From the NCBI GenBank assembly GCA_016714165.1, contig JADJNU010000002.1:620001-684000 (forward strand): 64,000 nucleotides of DNA. Reading direction: 5' to 3'. Source of the DNA: Bdellovibrionales bacterium. GTDB taxonomy: Bacteria; Bdellovibrionota; Bdellovibrionia; Bdellovibrionales; UBA1609. Every line of letters begins with the position of its first letter. Position 1 is the first letter of the stretch. Below are positions 25,328 through 32,691 of this stretch, in pieces. Below the pieces are notes generated by a model. That model was not told where the DNA came from and did not search any database. It saw only the letters and a program-made list of their open reading frames with translations. The translations under genes and the position numbers were made by a program.

Positions 25328-26179
25328 TCACTTTCCTGAAGAGATCCTCTTAATCGCTTCACTGGCCGGCATTGCTCCCACCGATGAGGCAGTTCTTGAC
25401 GGAGATTTATCCGAAGGAACATAAGCGCCAAATACCTTTGCAGAGATTCCTTCCCCAAGGACCGATTTCTCGCTGCGAATTCGAACATTCAATTTTTCAG
25501 TTAGATTCAACTCGACGACCCCGCCTTTCGCTTTACCGATTTCTTTGGCGCCCTTGAATTCGGTAAAGCTCACATAAAGTGTTCCTTGATGGGTTTGAAA
25601 TGTAATAACCTCACCATCCGCGGAAGAACCCTCAGTCCACACTCGTCCCGCGTTATCTGTAATGATGACGTTTACAAGAGACATAGGCGTGTAAGTCAAT
25701 TTCATCGCGGCACTTTCATCTGAAATGAGCGGCGTAAAACGAGTGACTACTCGGCCAGCAGATGTCGACTCACTCACCCACGACACGCTTCCAAAATCAG
25801 ACAAAGTGAATGTCTCTGATCGACCTTTTCCTTCTTTGGTCACTTTGCCCGTGCTCGTGTCAAATTCAACGGAGGCATATTGGGTAATCGCGAGGCTCAT
25901 GCTCTTGTCAGCATTTATTTTGAAAGTGAAATCGAGTCTTACGGCTGAAAAGTCCTTAGGATTGTCCATGTAAACGCTGGAAATATCGCCTCGCTTTACC
26001 TGTAGGGAATATCTGCTCTGGCTTGAGCTGATGTACTCAATTTGTCTCCCGCTTTGGTCGGTTGTGAATGTTTGAACCTGGAGGATAACTTGCGGGCGCA
26101 ATTCATCGGCCGAAATGACATCCTTTGCCCGCGCCACGGCTCCAATCAATATCAAAAAAATGAAAATTAGATTCTTCAC
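25328..26179 (-). CDS. Exported protein of unknown function, last gene of ECF operon
   Basis: A 283-residue protein with a signal peptide (NLIFIFLILIGAVARA). The mature part is beta-rich: VILQVQTFTTDQSGRQIEYI, AVRLDFTFKINADKSMSLA, GTLYVSFTEFKGAKEIGKA. It is probably periplasmic or outer-membrane located. It lies 14 bases after the anti-sigma-like gene in the sigma/anti-sigma operon, so it is a likely effector or regulatory partner of that system. No domain is recognised. Confidence 0.65.
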   Translation of the reverse strand: MKNLIFIFLILIGAVARAKDVISADELRPQVILQVQTFTTDQSGRQIEYISSSQSRYSLQVKRGDISSVYMDNPKDFSAVRLDFTFKINADKSMSLAITQYASVEFDTSTGKVTKEGKGRSETFTLSDFGSVSWVSESTSAGRVVTRFTPLISDESAAMKLTYTPMSLVNVIITDNAGRVWTEGSSADGEVITFQTHQGTLYVSFTEFKGAKEIGKAKGGVVELNLTEKLNVRIRSEKSVLGEGISAKVFGAYVPSDKSPSRTASSVGAMPASEAIKRISSGK

Positions 26180-26193
26180 AAAAGCTCCTTTGC

Positions 26194-26466
26194 TTAGTTG
26201 CCTGCAAGGTTCTTGACGGAAACCATGGCTAAAGTTGCAGAAAATTCTTCTTGATTTTGTTGTTGGCCCATTTTCAAGAAAAATCCGGTGACGATAATTC
26301 CTATTGCAAGCCCTGCTGCGAAACTTAGAGACAGACGATAAAAATTACGTCGGTTGTTCTTTTTTTGCTGAATGGCCAGAAACCATTTCAACGATTGTTC
26401 CGAAGTTGGCTCTATCGCTTGAAATTGTTTAATCAATTGTTCAAGCTTTTCGTCTTGATCGGTCAT
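26194..26466 (-). CDS. Small membrane protein, putative anti-sigma factor
   Basis: A protein of about 90 residues: a cytoplasmic helix-rich N-terminus (DEKLEQLIKQFQAIEPTSEQ), one transmembrane helix (FAAGLAIGIIVTGFFL), and a short periplasmic tail. Its ATG overlaps the ECF sigma stop by four bases (ATGA). The layout is that of short membrane anti-sigma factors. The zinc-binding HxxxCxxC motif of ZAS-type anti-sigmas is absent, so the assignment rests on context. Confidence 0.6.
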   Translation of the reverse strand: MTDQDEKLEQLIKQFQAIEPTSEQSLKWFLAIQQKKNNRRNFYRLSLSFAAGLAIGIIVTGFFLKMGQQQNQEEFSATLAMVSVKNLAGN

Positions 26467-26993
26467 AACACTCCCCATCTTTTCATCTTGAATCTAACAT
26501 TCTCTTTCGCTCGATGGATATGGCTTTTAATTGTTCCTTCGGGCATCGCAAGTGCCGAACTGATCTCTGAGATTTTCATGTCGGCCAATAAACATTGAAG
26601 AATTGTCTTTTCGGGCTCACCCAAATCGCTGATCGCCTTTTTCATCGCGATTAAGTCCGCAGAAAGATCATCATTTTTAGTTGCAGGGTCGACTGCTTGA
26701 TTTGGACATTCATCATCGACAAGAGTTTCAACAAATCGCAGTTTCCGTCGCGCTTCTTTTCGGAGATTGACCGCGATTCCCCAAGCGAAAGCCTCTACGC
26801 TTCCAAGTTCGCTTCTAAAGGCCGCGCTACTGAATTTATCCAATAGGCGCGCAAACACCTCTTGAACGGATTCTTCAGCATGCGCTTTTGAATTTTGGGA
26901 AAGAAAAAACCGATAAAGTTTTGGCCCCAATTTCTGAACTAGAACTATCCATTCCTCATCACTCATGCGGAGTAAGTGATTTGGAACTCGCAA
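26463..26993 (-). CDS. ECF-type RNA polymerase sigma factor
   Basis: A 176-residue sigma-70 family factor with regions 2 and 4 only. Region 2 spans about 20-90 (LYRFFLSQNSKAHAEESVQEVFARLLDKF, AFAWGIAVNLRKEARRK). Region 4 is near the C-terminus (ISDLGEPEKTILQCLLADMKISEISSALAMPEGTIKSHIHRAKENVR). It is followed by the overlapping anti-sigma-like gene and an exported protein. The upstream stretch 26994-27063 is AT-rich and may hold an autoregulated promoter, but no clear motif is seen. Confidence 0.88.
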   Translation of the reverse strand: MRVPNHLLRMSDEEWIVLVQKLGPKLYRFFLSQNSKAHAEESVQEVFARLLDKFSSAAFRSELGSVEAFAWGIAVNLRKEARRKLRFVETLVDDECPNQAVDPATKNDDLSADLIAMKKAISDLGEPEKTILQCLLADMKISEISSALAMPEGTIKSHIHRAKENVRFKMKRWGVL

Positions 26994-27072
26994 TAAGTTG
27001 CAAAAATAATTGAGACCGTTTAAAGTTAAAAAACATAAATAATTTCAATAACTTACCTAAATTGTGGACTCG

Positions 27073-27465
27073 ATGAGACGTGACACGAACCACTTCCCGG
27101 TAGCACTTACGCACCTGGATTCAATAGAGTTTTTCCAGAAGTGCTACTGGAAAAACACCGTCAACTACAGCGATCTTTTCCTCAACCAAGGCCTTTCCGC
27201 TGCGCAGATCGGCGAGAAACTCGAAATTCCGAAACAGACGGCACTCAATCAGCCGAAACGAGAAGGCATTCGCCTTGGCACCAACAAAGGCCGACTCGTC
27301 AACCCGGATAATTACTGCCTTTCCTACGCCCCATACGGCTTCTCGAAAAAAGATAGGCGAATGGTCCCGAACAATGCCAAATTGAAAATCTGCCGGCTCA
27401 TCGTTTAGCTCCGCAACAATTCGAAAATGTCATTTCAAGACATCGCACGGGACCTCGAAGGGTGA
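27073..27465 (+). pseudogene. Recombinase-like/HTH protein remnant with in-frame TAG
   Basis: An ORF with an HTH-like segment (LSAAQIGEKLEIPKQTALNQ, REGIRLGTNKGRLVNPDNY) and a C-terminal part (APYGFSKKDRRMVPNNAKLK). After an in-frame TAG at 27406-27408 the same frame continues LRNNSKMSFQDIARDLEG and ends at 27465. Architecture after the HTH resembles the remnant at 25002. Both lack a complete catalytic domain. The TAG probably replaces a Glu codon. The element appears truncated where it meets the DUF1761 remnant. Confidence 0.55.
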
Positions 27466-27518
27466 TGATCAGTCCACAAACGACCGGCCCGCCCATCATC
27501 AGGCCGGAAGGTTTTTTG

Positions 27519-27658
27519 CTTCGGTTCATTCTCTCTCCCCATAGCTATCGAATACATTTTTGCAATGACGACACCAAAATAGGGGCCTCCGATGATAAAA
27601 TTGCGACGGTCGCAGCGAGGACTCCCAATATGCTAATCTGACTGATGGCAGTGAACAT
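27519..27658 (-). pseudogene. DUF1761 membrane-protein remnant
   Basis: Starts at an ATG with AAGGAG six bases upstream and gives MFTAISQISILGVLAATVA. Adding one A in the gene shifts to FIIGGPYFGVVIAKMYSIAMGREN, matching the first half of DUF1761 proteins (about 130-150 residues). The rest is missing and the sequence passes into the recombinase remnant at 27073-27465. It is a decayed gene, perhaps cut by element insertion. Confidence 0.5.
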
Positions 27659-27746
27659 TGTTTCTCCTTGTCTTTGTTAATTTTATGTCGATTTAATTCC
27701 AAGAGCCTTCATTAGAACACCCCGATCCAAGGGTAAGAAACAAAAC

Positions 27747-27932
27747 GTGATCCCAAATTCAAAAACTGCCAGCTATGCGGTGTTTTCTAACGGAAGAAAA
27801 TATGATTTGCGACCAGAAGATTGGGATGCAATCTTAGCGAAAATCTCTGAAAAGTCGGAGATCTATGCCGGCTCCTCTTCCGCTGTCGCTGTGGCAAAGC
27901 CAACTCTCAATGAGAGTGGAGGCGCGAAATAG
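27747..27932 (+). CDS. Hypothetical 61-residue protein
   Basis: A small ORF with a GTG start 10 or so bases after AAGGGTAAG. It encodes a soluble peptide (ASYAVFSNGRKYDLRPEDWDAI, then SSSAVAVAKPTLNESGG). No family is known. The composition is protein-like, but it lies in a region of decayed elements, so it may be a fragment. Confidence 0.35.
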   Translation: MIPNSKTASYAVFSNGRKYDLRPEDWDAILAKISEKSEIYAGSSSAVAVAKPTLNESGGAK

Positions 27933-28016
27933 AGATATTTATTGATTGAGCATCGCGCCTTTACCGAAATCTCTTTCACCCACCCACCAGTATGATCCTT
28001 GCTCCGACTTTGCTGT

Positions 28017-28056
28017 GGTGACATTTTTAGTCATAATATTCGAAGGACAATGACAG
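28017..28056 (+). repeat. Imperfect repeat, copy B
   Basis: GGTGACATTTTTAGTCATA followed by AAGGACAATGACA, similar in sequence and spacing to the copy at 24961-25000. Here the ATG opens a frame of only about 12 codons. It is probably the leader of a deleted recombinase-like gene. Confidence 0.45.
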
Positions 28057-28114
28057 ATTCCGCTAAAAGAGAAGCTTATCCAAACTAGGAGGTCTGAAAA
28101 AGCTCTTTAGGGAC

Positions 28115-28130
28115 GGGCACAGGGATTGCA
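28115..28130 (+). promoter_or_regulatory. Sigma-54 (-24/-12) promoter of the lipoprotein-maturase locus
   Basis: GGGCAC-AGGGA-TTGCA matches the consensus TGGCAC-N5-TTGCW at all but the first base, with exact spacing. It lies 25 bases before the ATG at 28156, so transcription would begin at about 28141. The fifth gene of the downstream array is an NtrC-type sigma-54 activator, which makes control by that regulator plausible. Confidence 0.75.
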
Positions 28131-28155
28131 TTTTTCCCCGCTGATTGGAGTGTCT

Positions 28156-29157
28156 ATGAATACATACCCTAACTTTGTATTGTCTGTTCTAGTGGGAATC
28201 CTTCTGTTTAATGCTGCCCTCATCGGTTGCGGACCAGACAATGGGAAGCGAAGGCAAAGAATTCGAAAGGACCAAGGAGTTGCGGGCAAACAGCAAGTCA
28301 AGCCAGCACAAGCAGCACAGGCAGCAGCGACGGCCGATCCTTCAAAACAAGCATCAACAGCGGCCGATCCCTCAAAACAACAGCCACCAACAACTCCTCC
28401 GGCGGGCACTCAACAAAAGGAACAAACCAATCCCGCCCCCGGCGGCAGCTCTCCGCCACCATCGACTCAAGAATCCACGACAGTGGTGCCGCCCACAGGT
28501 GAAAATACATCAGTAACTACCCGCATTGAAAATGAACTTAAGGCTCTTAAAACAGGTAAGCCGACTTCAATTCAAAATATTCCTGAAGGTCAATTTGTTC
28601 TCACTCAGATATTTGGAAAATCAAGCTACAAAGAAAATCCTGTTTACCAAGCACTCTTAATTTCAGACCTGAGCTGTCAGGATAAGACATCGCCGACAGT
28701 GCAAATTACGCAGGAAGAGTTTTTAAATAATGCCCCTAGCCATGGTAGCCAGACCCCATTGACGAGCGAGTTAACGATCCCTTGCTTCATCAAGAAGGAT
28801 CCTGGTAGCAGCCTTGTTTTCGAAAAGGATATAGACCTTAAGTTTGTCATTGAAAATGGAGACACTGGAAAATTGGAGCAAACCAGCAGTCCAACGAGTG
28901 GTGCTCCCTCCAAGCCTGGAGGAATTCTTGCCATTACCCTTGATGATAAGAACGTGAAAAAACCGGCAAGTCCAGGCGACTCTGATCCTGGTGTTACCTA
29001 CGCGGTCGACTCCGGCCCAGATTCCGGTGCCCAAGTTGAATTCGAAGTGACTCAGGGCGAGGTTAGCGAAATTCGCGTGTTTGTGGATCCCCCTGAAAAG
29101 AACAAGACTATCAGTCACTTTGTATTGATCTATCAAAAGCCAACCCCGTCCAAATAG
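28156..29157 (+). CDS. Lipoprotein of unknown function with Pro/Gln/Ala-rich linker
   Basis: A 333-residue lipoprotein (signal FVLSVLVGILLFNAALIGC, lipobox LIGC). A low-complexity linker rich in Gln, Ala, Thr and Pro runs over about residues 35-125, with a repeated ADPSKQ. A folded-looking region (about 130-333) follows with a pair of Cys (LSCQ, IPCFIK) and strands such as GAQVEFEVTQGEVSEIRVFV. The ATG at 28156 with GGAGTG is preferred to an upstream frame start. Directly downstream of a sigma-54 promoter and 124 bases before the radical SAM gene, so probably part of the same system. Confidence 0.7.
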   Translation: MNTYPNFVLSVLVGILLFNAALIGCGPDNGKRRQRIRKDQGVAGKQQVKPAQAAQAAATADPSKQASTAADPSKQQPPTTPPAGTQQKEQTNPAPGGSSPPPSTQESTTVVPPTGENTSVTTRIENELKALKTGKPTSIQNIPEGQFVLTQIFGKSSYKENPVYQALLISDLSCQDKTSPTVQITQEEFLNNAPSHGSQTPLTSELTIPCFIKKDPGSSLVFEKDIDLKFVIENGDTGKLEQTSSPTSGAPSKPGGILAITLDDKNVKKPASPGDSDPGVTYAVDSGPDSGAQVEFEVTQGEVSEIRVFVDPPEKNKTISHFVLIYQKPTPSK

Positions 29158-29281
29158 GGTCATTTTGACACCAACGAAGTATTTTGGTGAAAAATTATCA
29201 CTGGATTCTTCCTGTTTGTAATGAAAATTGCTGCCTATGGGCCACAGGTTTGAATAGGCGCATCTGATCGTTCTCGTTCTG

Positions 29282-30643
29282 GTGGCAAAGAGATTGCTCT
29301 ATGTTCCAATAGGGAAGACTCCTGGGGTAAATGTGAACCTAAGACGATTTTACAATTTAGTGGCTCTACGAACCTCATCAGGTGAATCGATTGGATTTCA
29401 TCCCGGAAGACTTGAGGTAGCATCCCTTGATCAGCAGGCTTGGGAGGCCTCTGCTCGCCCTTACGACAAGGAATCATCTGCAGTCCAGGAGCTTCTCAAC
29501 TGGAGTCAGGAGCTGGCCAACACCCTTCTCTCTGAGAATGGCGCTCAGGTTCAAGTGACAGATTTTTCCTTGAATTTGGCTCAGATTTGCAACCTCCGTT
29601 GCACCTATTGTGGAGCGGGGGACGGAAGCTACGGAGGCCAAAAATTTCGGGCTGACTTGGGCCTCGTAGAAAAGCAATTGAGGGGTTTTCTCTCTCAGCT
29701 CACTTCTGGGGAAAGCTTTCGCGTTCAGTTTCTGGGTGGAGAACCTCTTTTGTACCCCCATGATCTTGTTAAAATCACGAAGACTGCCAAAAGAATCGCT
29801 CTCGAAAATGGAGTGAAAATCGAGTTTTCGATTATTACCAACGGCACTCTCATAACGAAAGATATCGCTTCATTTTTAGGCCAGGAGAACTTCCAGGTCA
29901 CACTCAGCTGGGATGGTCCCTCCGATGTCCAAGACCAATTCCGACCAACTAAATCTGGCGGCGGCTCGTCTAAAGATGTACGTCGCGGTCTTGATTTGCT
30001 TTTAGAAAATCGGTCGGGCCTCCGTTCTCTTCATGTTAATTCTGTCATGGGAGTCCACAATCAGGACGTCGTGAGCTCTTACGAGTTTTTGAGATCCTTT
30101 GATTTTGATCTCTACAATTTTGGATTTGCTTCGACAGCTCAGGATGAGGCCGCATCCTCCAGCTATATCAGACACATGACGGTTCTGGCTGAGAAGGTTT
30201 ACAAATCTGAGGGCATCAACGGACTCGCAAAAATCACCCCCTTCGGTCGTTTTCTGCGAACACTCGATCAGCAACGACCCGTTAAGAACTTTTGCGGAGC
30301 CGGAAAAAATTTTATTCACTCCGACACCGAAGGGCGTCTTTATTCCTGTAATTGGTTCTCCGGAAATTCGAAAGAACAAATTGGCGAAATAGACCAACTG
30401 GATCTTACGAGGCGATCTCAGTGGCTCGATCCTCTCACCACTCGCCACAACTGTGGTGCCTGTTGGGCTAAAACCCTGTGCGGAGGAGGTTGTGCCTTCG
30501 TTTTTAAAACTAAGAACTCTGACTCAGAGCATCGTGATAGGCAATTTTGTGATCGAATCACCCACCTTGCTGCATTAAGCGTCCTTTATTTTGGAAAAGA
30601 ATTAGAAAAACTGACTGAAGGAGGAAAAAATGAAACACGTTAA
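29282..30643 (+). CDS. Radical SAM/SPASM peptide maturase
   Basis: A 453-residue enzyme. After an N-terminal region of about 100 residues typical of peptide maturases, the radical SAM motif CNLRCTYC (C103, C107, C110) binds the SAM 4Fe-4S cluster. QFLGGEPLLYP and SIITNGTLI follow. A complete SPASM domain has C338, C356, then C391-x2-C394-x5-C400-x3-C404, and C423, which matches the seven-Cys signature for two auxiliary clusters. Such enzymes install thioether or carbon-carbon crosslinks in ribosomal peptides. A 45-codon peptide gene overlaps its 3' end by 14 bases. Start GTG 29282 is uncertain (no strong ribosome site). Confidence 0.88.
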   Translation: MAKRLLYVPIGKTPGVNVNLRRFYNLVALRTSSGESIGFHPGRLEVASLDQQAWEASARPYDKESSAVQELLNWSQELANTLLSENGAQVQVTDFSLNLAQICNLRCTYCGAGDGSYGGQKFRADLGLVEKQLRGFLSQLTSGESFRVQFLGGEPLLYPHDLVKITKTAKRIALENGVKIEFSIITNGTLITKDIASFLGQENFQVTLSWDGPSDVQDQFRPTKSGGGSSKDVRRGLDLLLENRSGLRSLHVNSVMGVHNQDVVSSYEFLRSFDFDLYNFGFASTAQDEAASSSYIRHMTVLAEKVYKSEGINGLAKITPFGRFLRTLDQQRPVKNFCGAGKNFIHSDTEGRLYSCNWFSGNSKEQIGEIDQLDLTRRSQWLDPLTTRHNCGACWAKTLCGGGCAFVFKTKNSDSEHRDRQFCDRITHLAALSVLYFGKELEKLTEGGKNETR

Positions 30644-30767
30644 AAAACTCAACCCCAAGCCTATTGATAGTGGAACAAACACCACAACGCCAGCCGGAGG
30701 AGATGGAAGCATCCCTCCCGTCGTGGCAACAGGACCTAACCCCGGCTGCATTCCTCTCGGCACCTAA
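30630..30767 (+). CDS. Candidate RiPP precursor peptide, 45 residues
   Basis: A short gene with one of the best ribosome sites in the window (AAGGAGG, six bases before ATG), overlapping the maturase stop. The peptide has a basic start (MKHVKKLNPK), a Ser/Thr/Gly-rich middle with GGDG, and a C-terminus GPNPGCIPLGT with a single Cys at 40. A leader plus Cys/Pro/Gly-rich core next to a SPASM maturase is the layout of ribosomally made, modified peptides. No protease or exporter gene adjoins. Modification of C40 (for example a thioether) is inference. Confidence 0.7.
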   Translation: MKHVKKLNPKPIDSGTNTTTPAGGDGSIPPVVATGPNPGCIPLGT

Positions 30768-30784
30768 AAAAAATAGAGTTCTGA

Positions 30785-32668
30785 GTGAAGATTTGGAAAT
30801 TATTGATTTTACATAAGTCCTGGCTCGCTCCCATGGTGCGGGTCGGGGTGGCACTTCTCATCGCCTTTCTGCTCACCCGAGTTCCGATGGAATATCTGGA
30901 AGCCTGGAGTTACGATCTCAGAGTAAAGACCAAAACCCTCACCCCACCCTCAGGCAAGTTGGTGCTCATTGCTATTGATCCATTGACAATCGAAGGCCTC
31001 AAGCGCGATCCAAACGCCATGGACCATGTTCGTTTGCTCAATGCACTGTCAATGAGTCGGCCGCGGGCCGTTGTTTATGTCCAATCGCCAAACGATCTTG
31101 AAGGCAGCAACGATGATTTGAGGGCTTTCGCCCTGGCAACTAAAAATTTGGATCATTTTTTTGTCGTGGCCAACCAGATTCCTATGAGAGGGCAGGAAGA
31201 TCAACTGAGGCTCGAACCACCACTTCAATCTCTCAGAGTCGTACCAGGTCCTAAAACTTCGGACTTGACCAGCTTTGCAAAGGACGATGTGACCCGACGA
31301 ATGATCATATCCTATCGTGGGCTGCCCAGTGTTCATGCGCTTCTTGCGGATACCCTACATGGGCAAGAACACGAGGAAAACAGAGGTATCAACCTTTACC
31401 GCGGAATCTTCGAGTTTTTCGGAACCCAGCAGAATTACATTGATTTTCGACCCTCAGGAACCTACAAACCAATATCATTTATTAAGATTCTCCAGGGCGC
31501 TTTTTCTCCGAATCAGTTTCACGATAAGATTATCTTTGTTGGAACCGATACCGTCATGTCTTCCTCAGATTATATACGCACTCCATTCTCGAGAGACGTC
31601 GTCGCCATGAGCACTCTCGAGATGCACGCGAATATGACTGACACTCTGATCAAAAATTCCGCACCTCAGAAGACTCCAGTATGGCTGGATTCTCTGCTAA
31701 CTGGATTGATCTCAGTTCTGACGGTCTTTGTTGTCCTGACGGCCCGACCCGCCAAAGGACTTCTTATTTTAGTGACAACATTTTCGCTATTTTCTTTGGC
31801 CTGTTACCTGGCTTTTAACTATTTTGGATATTGGGTCGCAATGGCTCATCCCATCTTAACTCTCTTTGTTTGTTATTATTTTTTTATTCCCTATCGTCTC
31901 ATCATGGAAAATCGAATGAGCTGGGAATATTTTCAACGAAATCAGCTCCTCACCCAAGTTGAAGAGCTCAAAAGCAATTTTCTGAGAATGATGTCCCATG
32001 ATTTAAAGACTCCTTTGGCTCGAATTCAGGGTATGACAGAAATGGTGAAGTCAGATTCGAATCCGCTGAGTTTAAAACAGAGGGAAGCCATCGACAGGAT
32101 CCATCAGTCAAGCAAGGAACTATCTGATTTTATTAGTTCAATTCTGAGTTTAGGTCGAATCGAATCGAAAGAAATCAAGCTCCAACTAAAAAGTAAGGAT
32201 ATCAATACTTTGCTTAGCGAGGTGATTCAGCAATGCGAATACCTTGCTGGCACAAAAAATATTGAGATAAGGACTGAATTTGAACCCTTATTTAGTATTA
32301 AAATCGATGAAGACTTACTTCGTCAGGTGTTTACCAACCTCATAGAAAATGCTATCAAGTATAGCCTTGATAACTCGAGAATTTTGGTGAGCACAGAAGA
32401 GGTGAACGAGGTCTTGATCATCCAAGTTGCCGATCATGGAATCGGAATACCTGATGAAGCATTACCTCATGTTTTTTCTAAGTTTTATCGGTCGTTAGAG
32501 GTAAAGAATTCCTCAGTTAAAGGATCTGGACTGGGGCTTTATTTGGCAAAATATTTCGTGGAACTGCATCAAGGAACACTTTCAGTAGAAAGTGAAATTG
32601 ACAAAGGATCTACTTTCACTGTGAAGCTTCCGATGGTATTGGAAAGTGAAGGACCTTTGCCAATTTGA
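30785..32668 (+). CDS. CHASE2-domain sensor histidine kinase
   Basis: A 627-residue membrane kinase. One N-terminal helix (about 16-33) and an extracytoplasmic CHASE2 domain (about 35-290; LEAWSYDLRVKT, LVLIAIDPLTIEGL, DKIIFVGTD) come first. A cluster of three helices follows (about 300-370). The cytoplasmic HisKA has SHDLKTPL (His near 404) and the HATPase_c has NLIENAIKYS, DHGIGI and GSGLGL. CHASE2 senses an unknown periplasmic signal. It lies 17 bases after the peptide gene and overlaps the frame of the regulator. A GTG start is used. It may sense the modified peptide or its target; this is inference. Confidence 0.9.
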   Translation: MKIWKLLILHKSWLAPMVRVGVALLIAFLLTRVPMEYLEAWSYDLRVKTKTLTPPSGKLVLIAIDPLTIEGLKRDPNAMDHVRLLNALSMSRPRAVVYVQSPNDLEGSNDDLRAFALATKNLDHFFVVANQIPMRGQEDQLRLEPPLQSLRVVPGPKTSDLTSFAKDDVTRRMIISYRGLPSVHALLADTLHGQEHEENRGINLYRGIFEFFGTQQNYIDFRPSGTYKPISFIKILQGAFSPNQFHDKIIFVGTDTVMSSSDYIRTPFSRDVVAMSTLEMHANMTDTLIKNSAPQKTPVWLDSLLTGLISVLTVFVVLTARPAKGLLILVTTFSLFSLACYLAFNYFGYWVAMAHPILTLFVCYYFFIPYRLIMENRMSWEYFQRNQLLTQVEELKSNFLRMMSHDLKTPLARIQGMTEMVKSDSNPLSLKQREAIDRIHQSSKELSDFISSILSLGRIESKEIKLQLKSKDINTLLSEVIQQCEYLAGTKNIEIRTEFEPLFSIKIDEDLLRQVFTNLIENAIKYSLDNSRILVSTEEVNEVLIIQVADHGIGIPDEALPHVFSKFYRSLEVKNSSVKGSGLGLYLAKYFVELHQGTLSVESEIDKGSTFTVKLPMVLESEGPLPI

Positions 32669-32691
32669 ACTTTGAGCTGAAGGAGATAGAA

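Noticed and set aside
6870..27408. TAG used as a sense codon
   Set aside because: The TAGs would replace different residues (Tyr in suhB, probably Glu and Lys in the recombinase remnants), fliO is stopped by TAA, and several intact genes end in TAG. No suppressor tRNA is seen.
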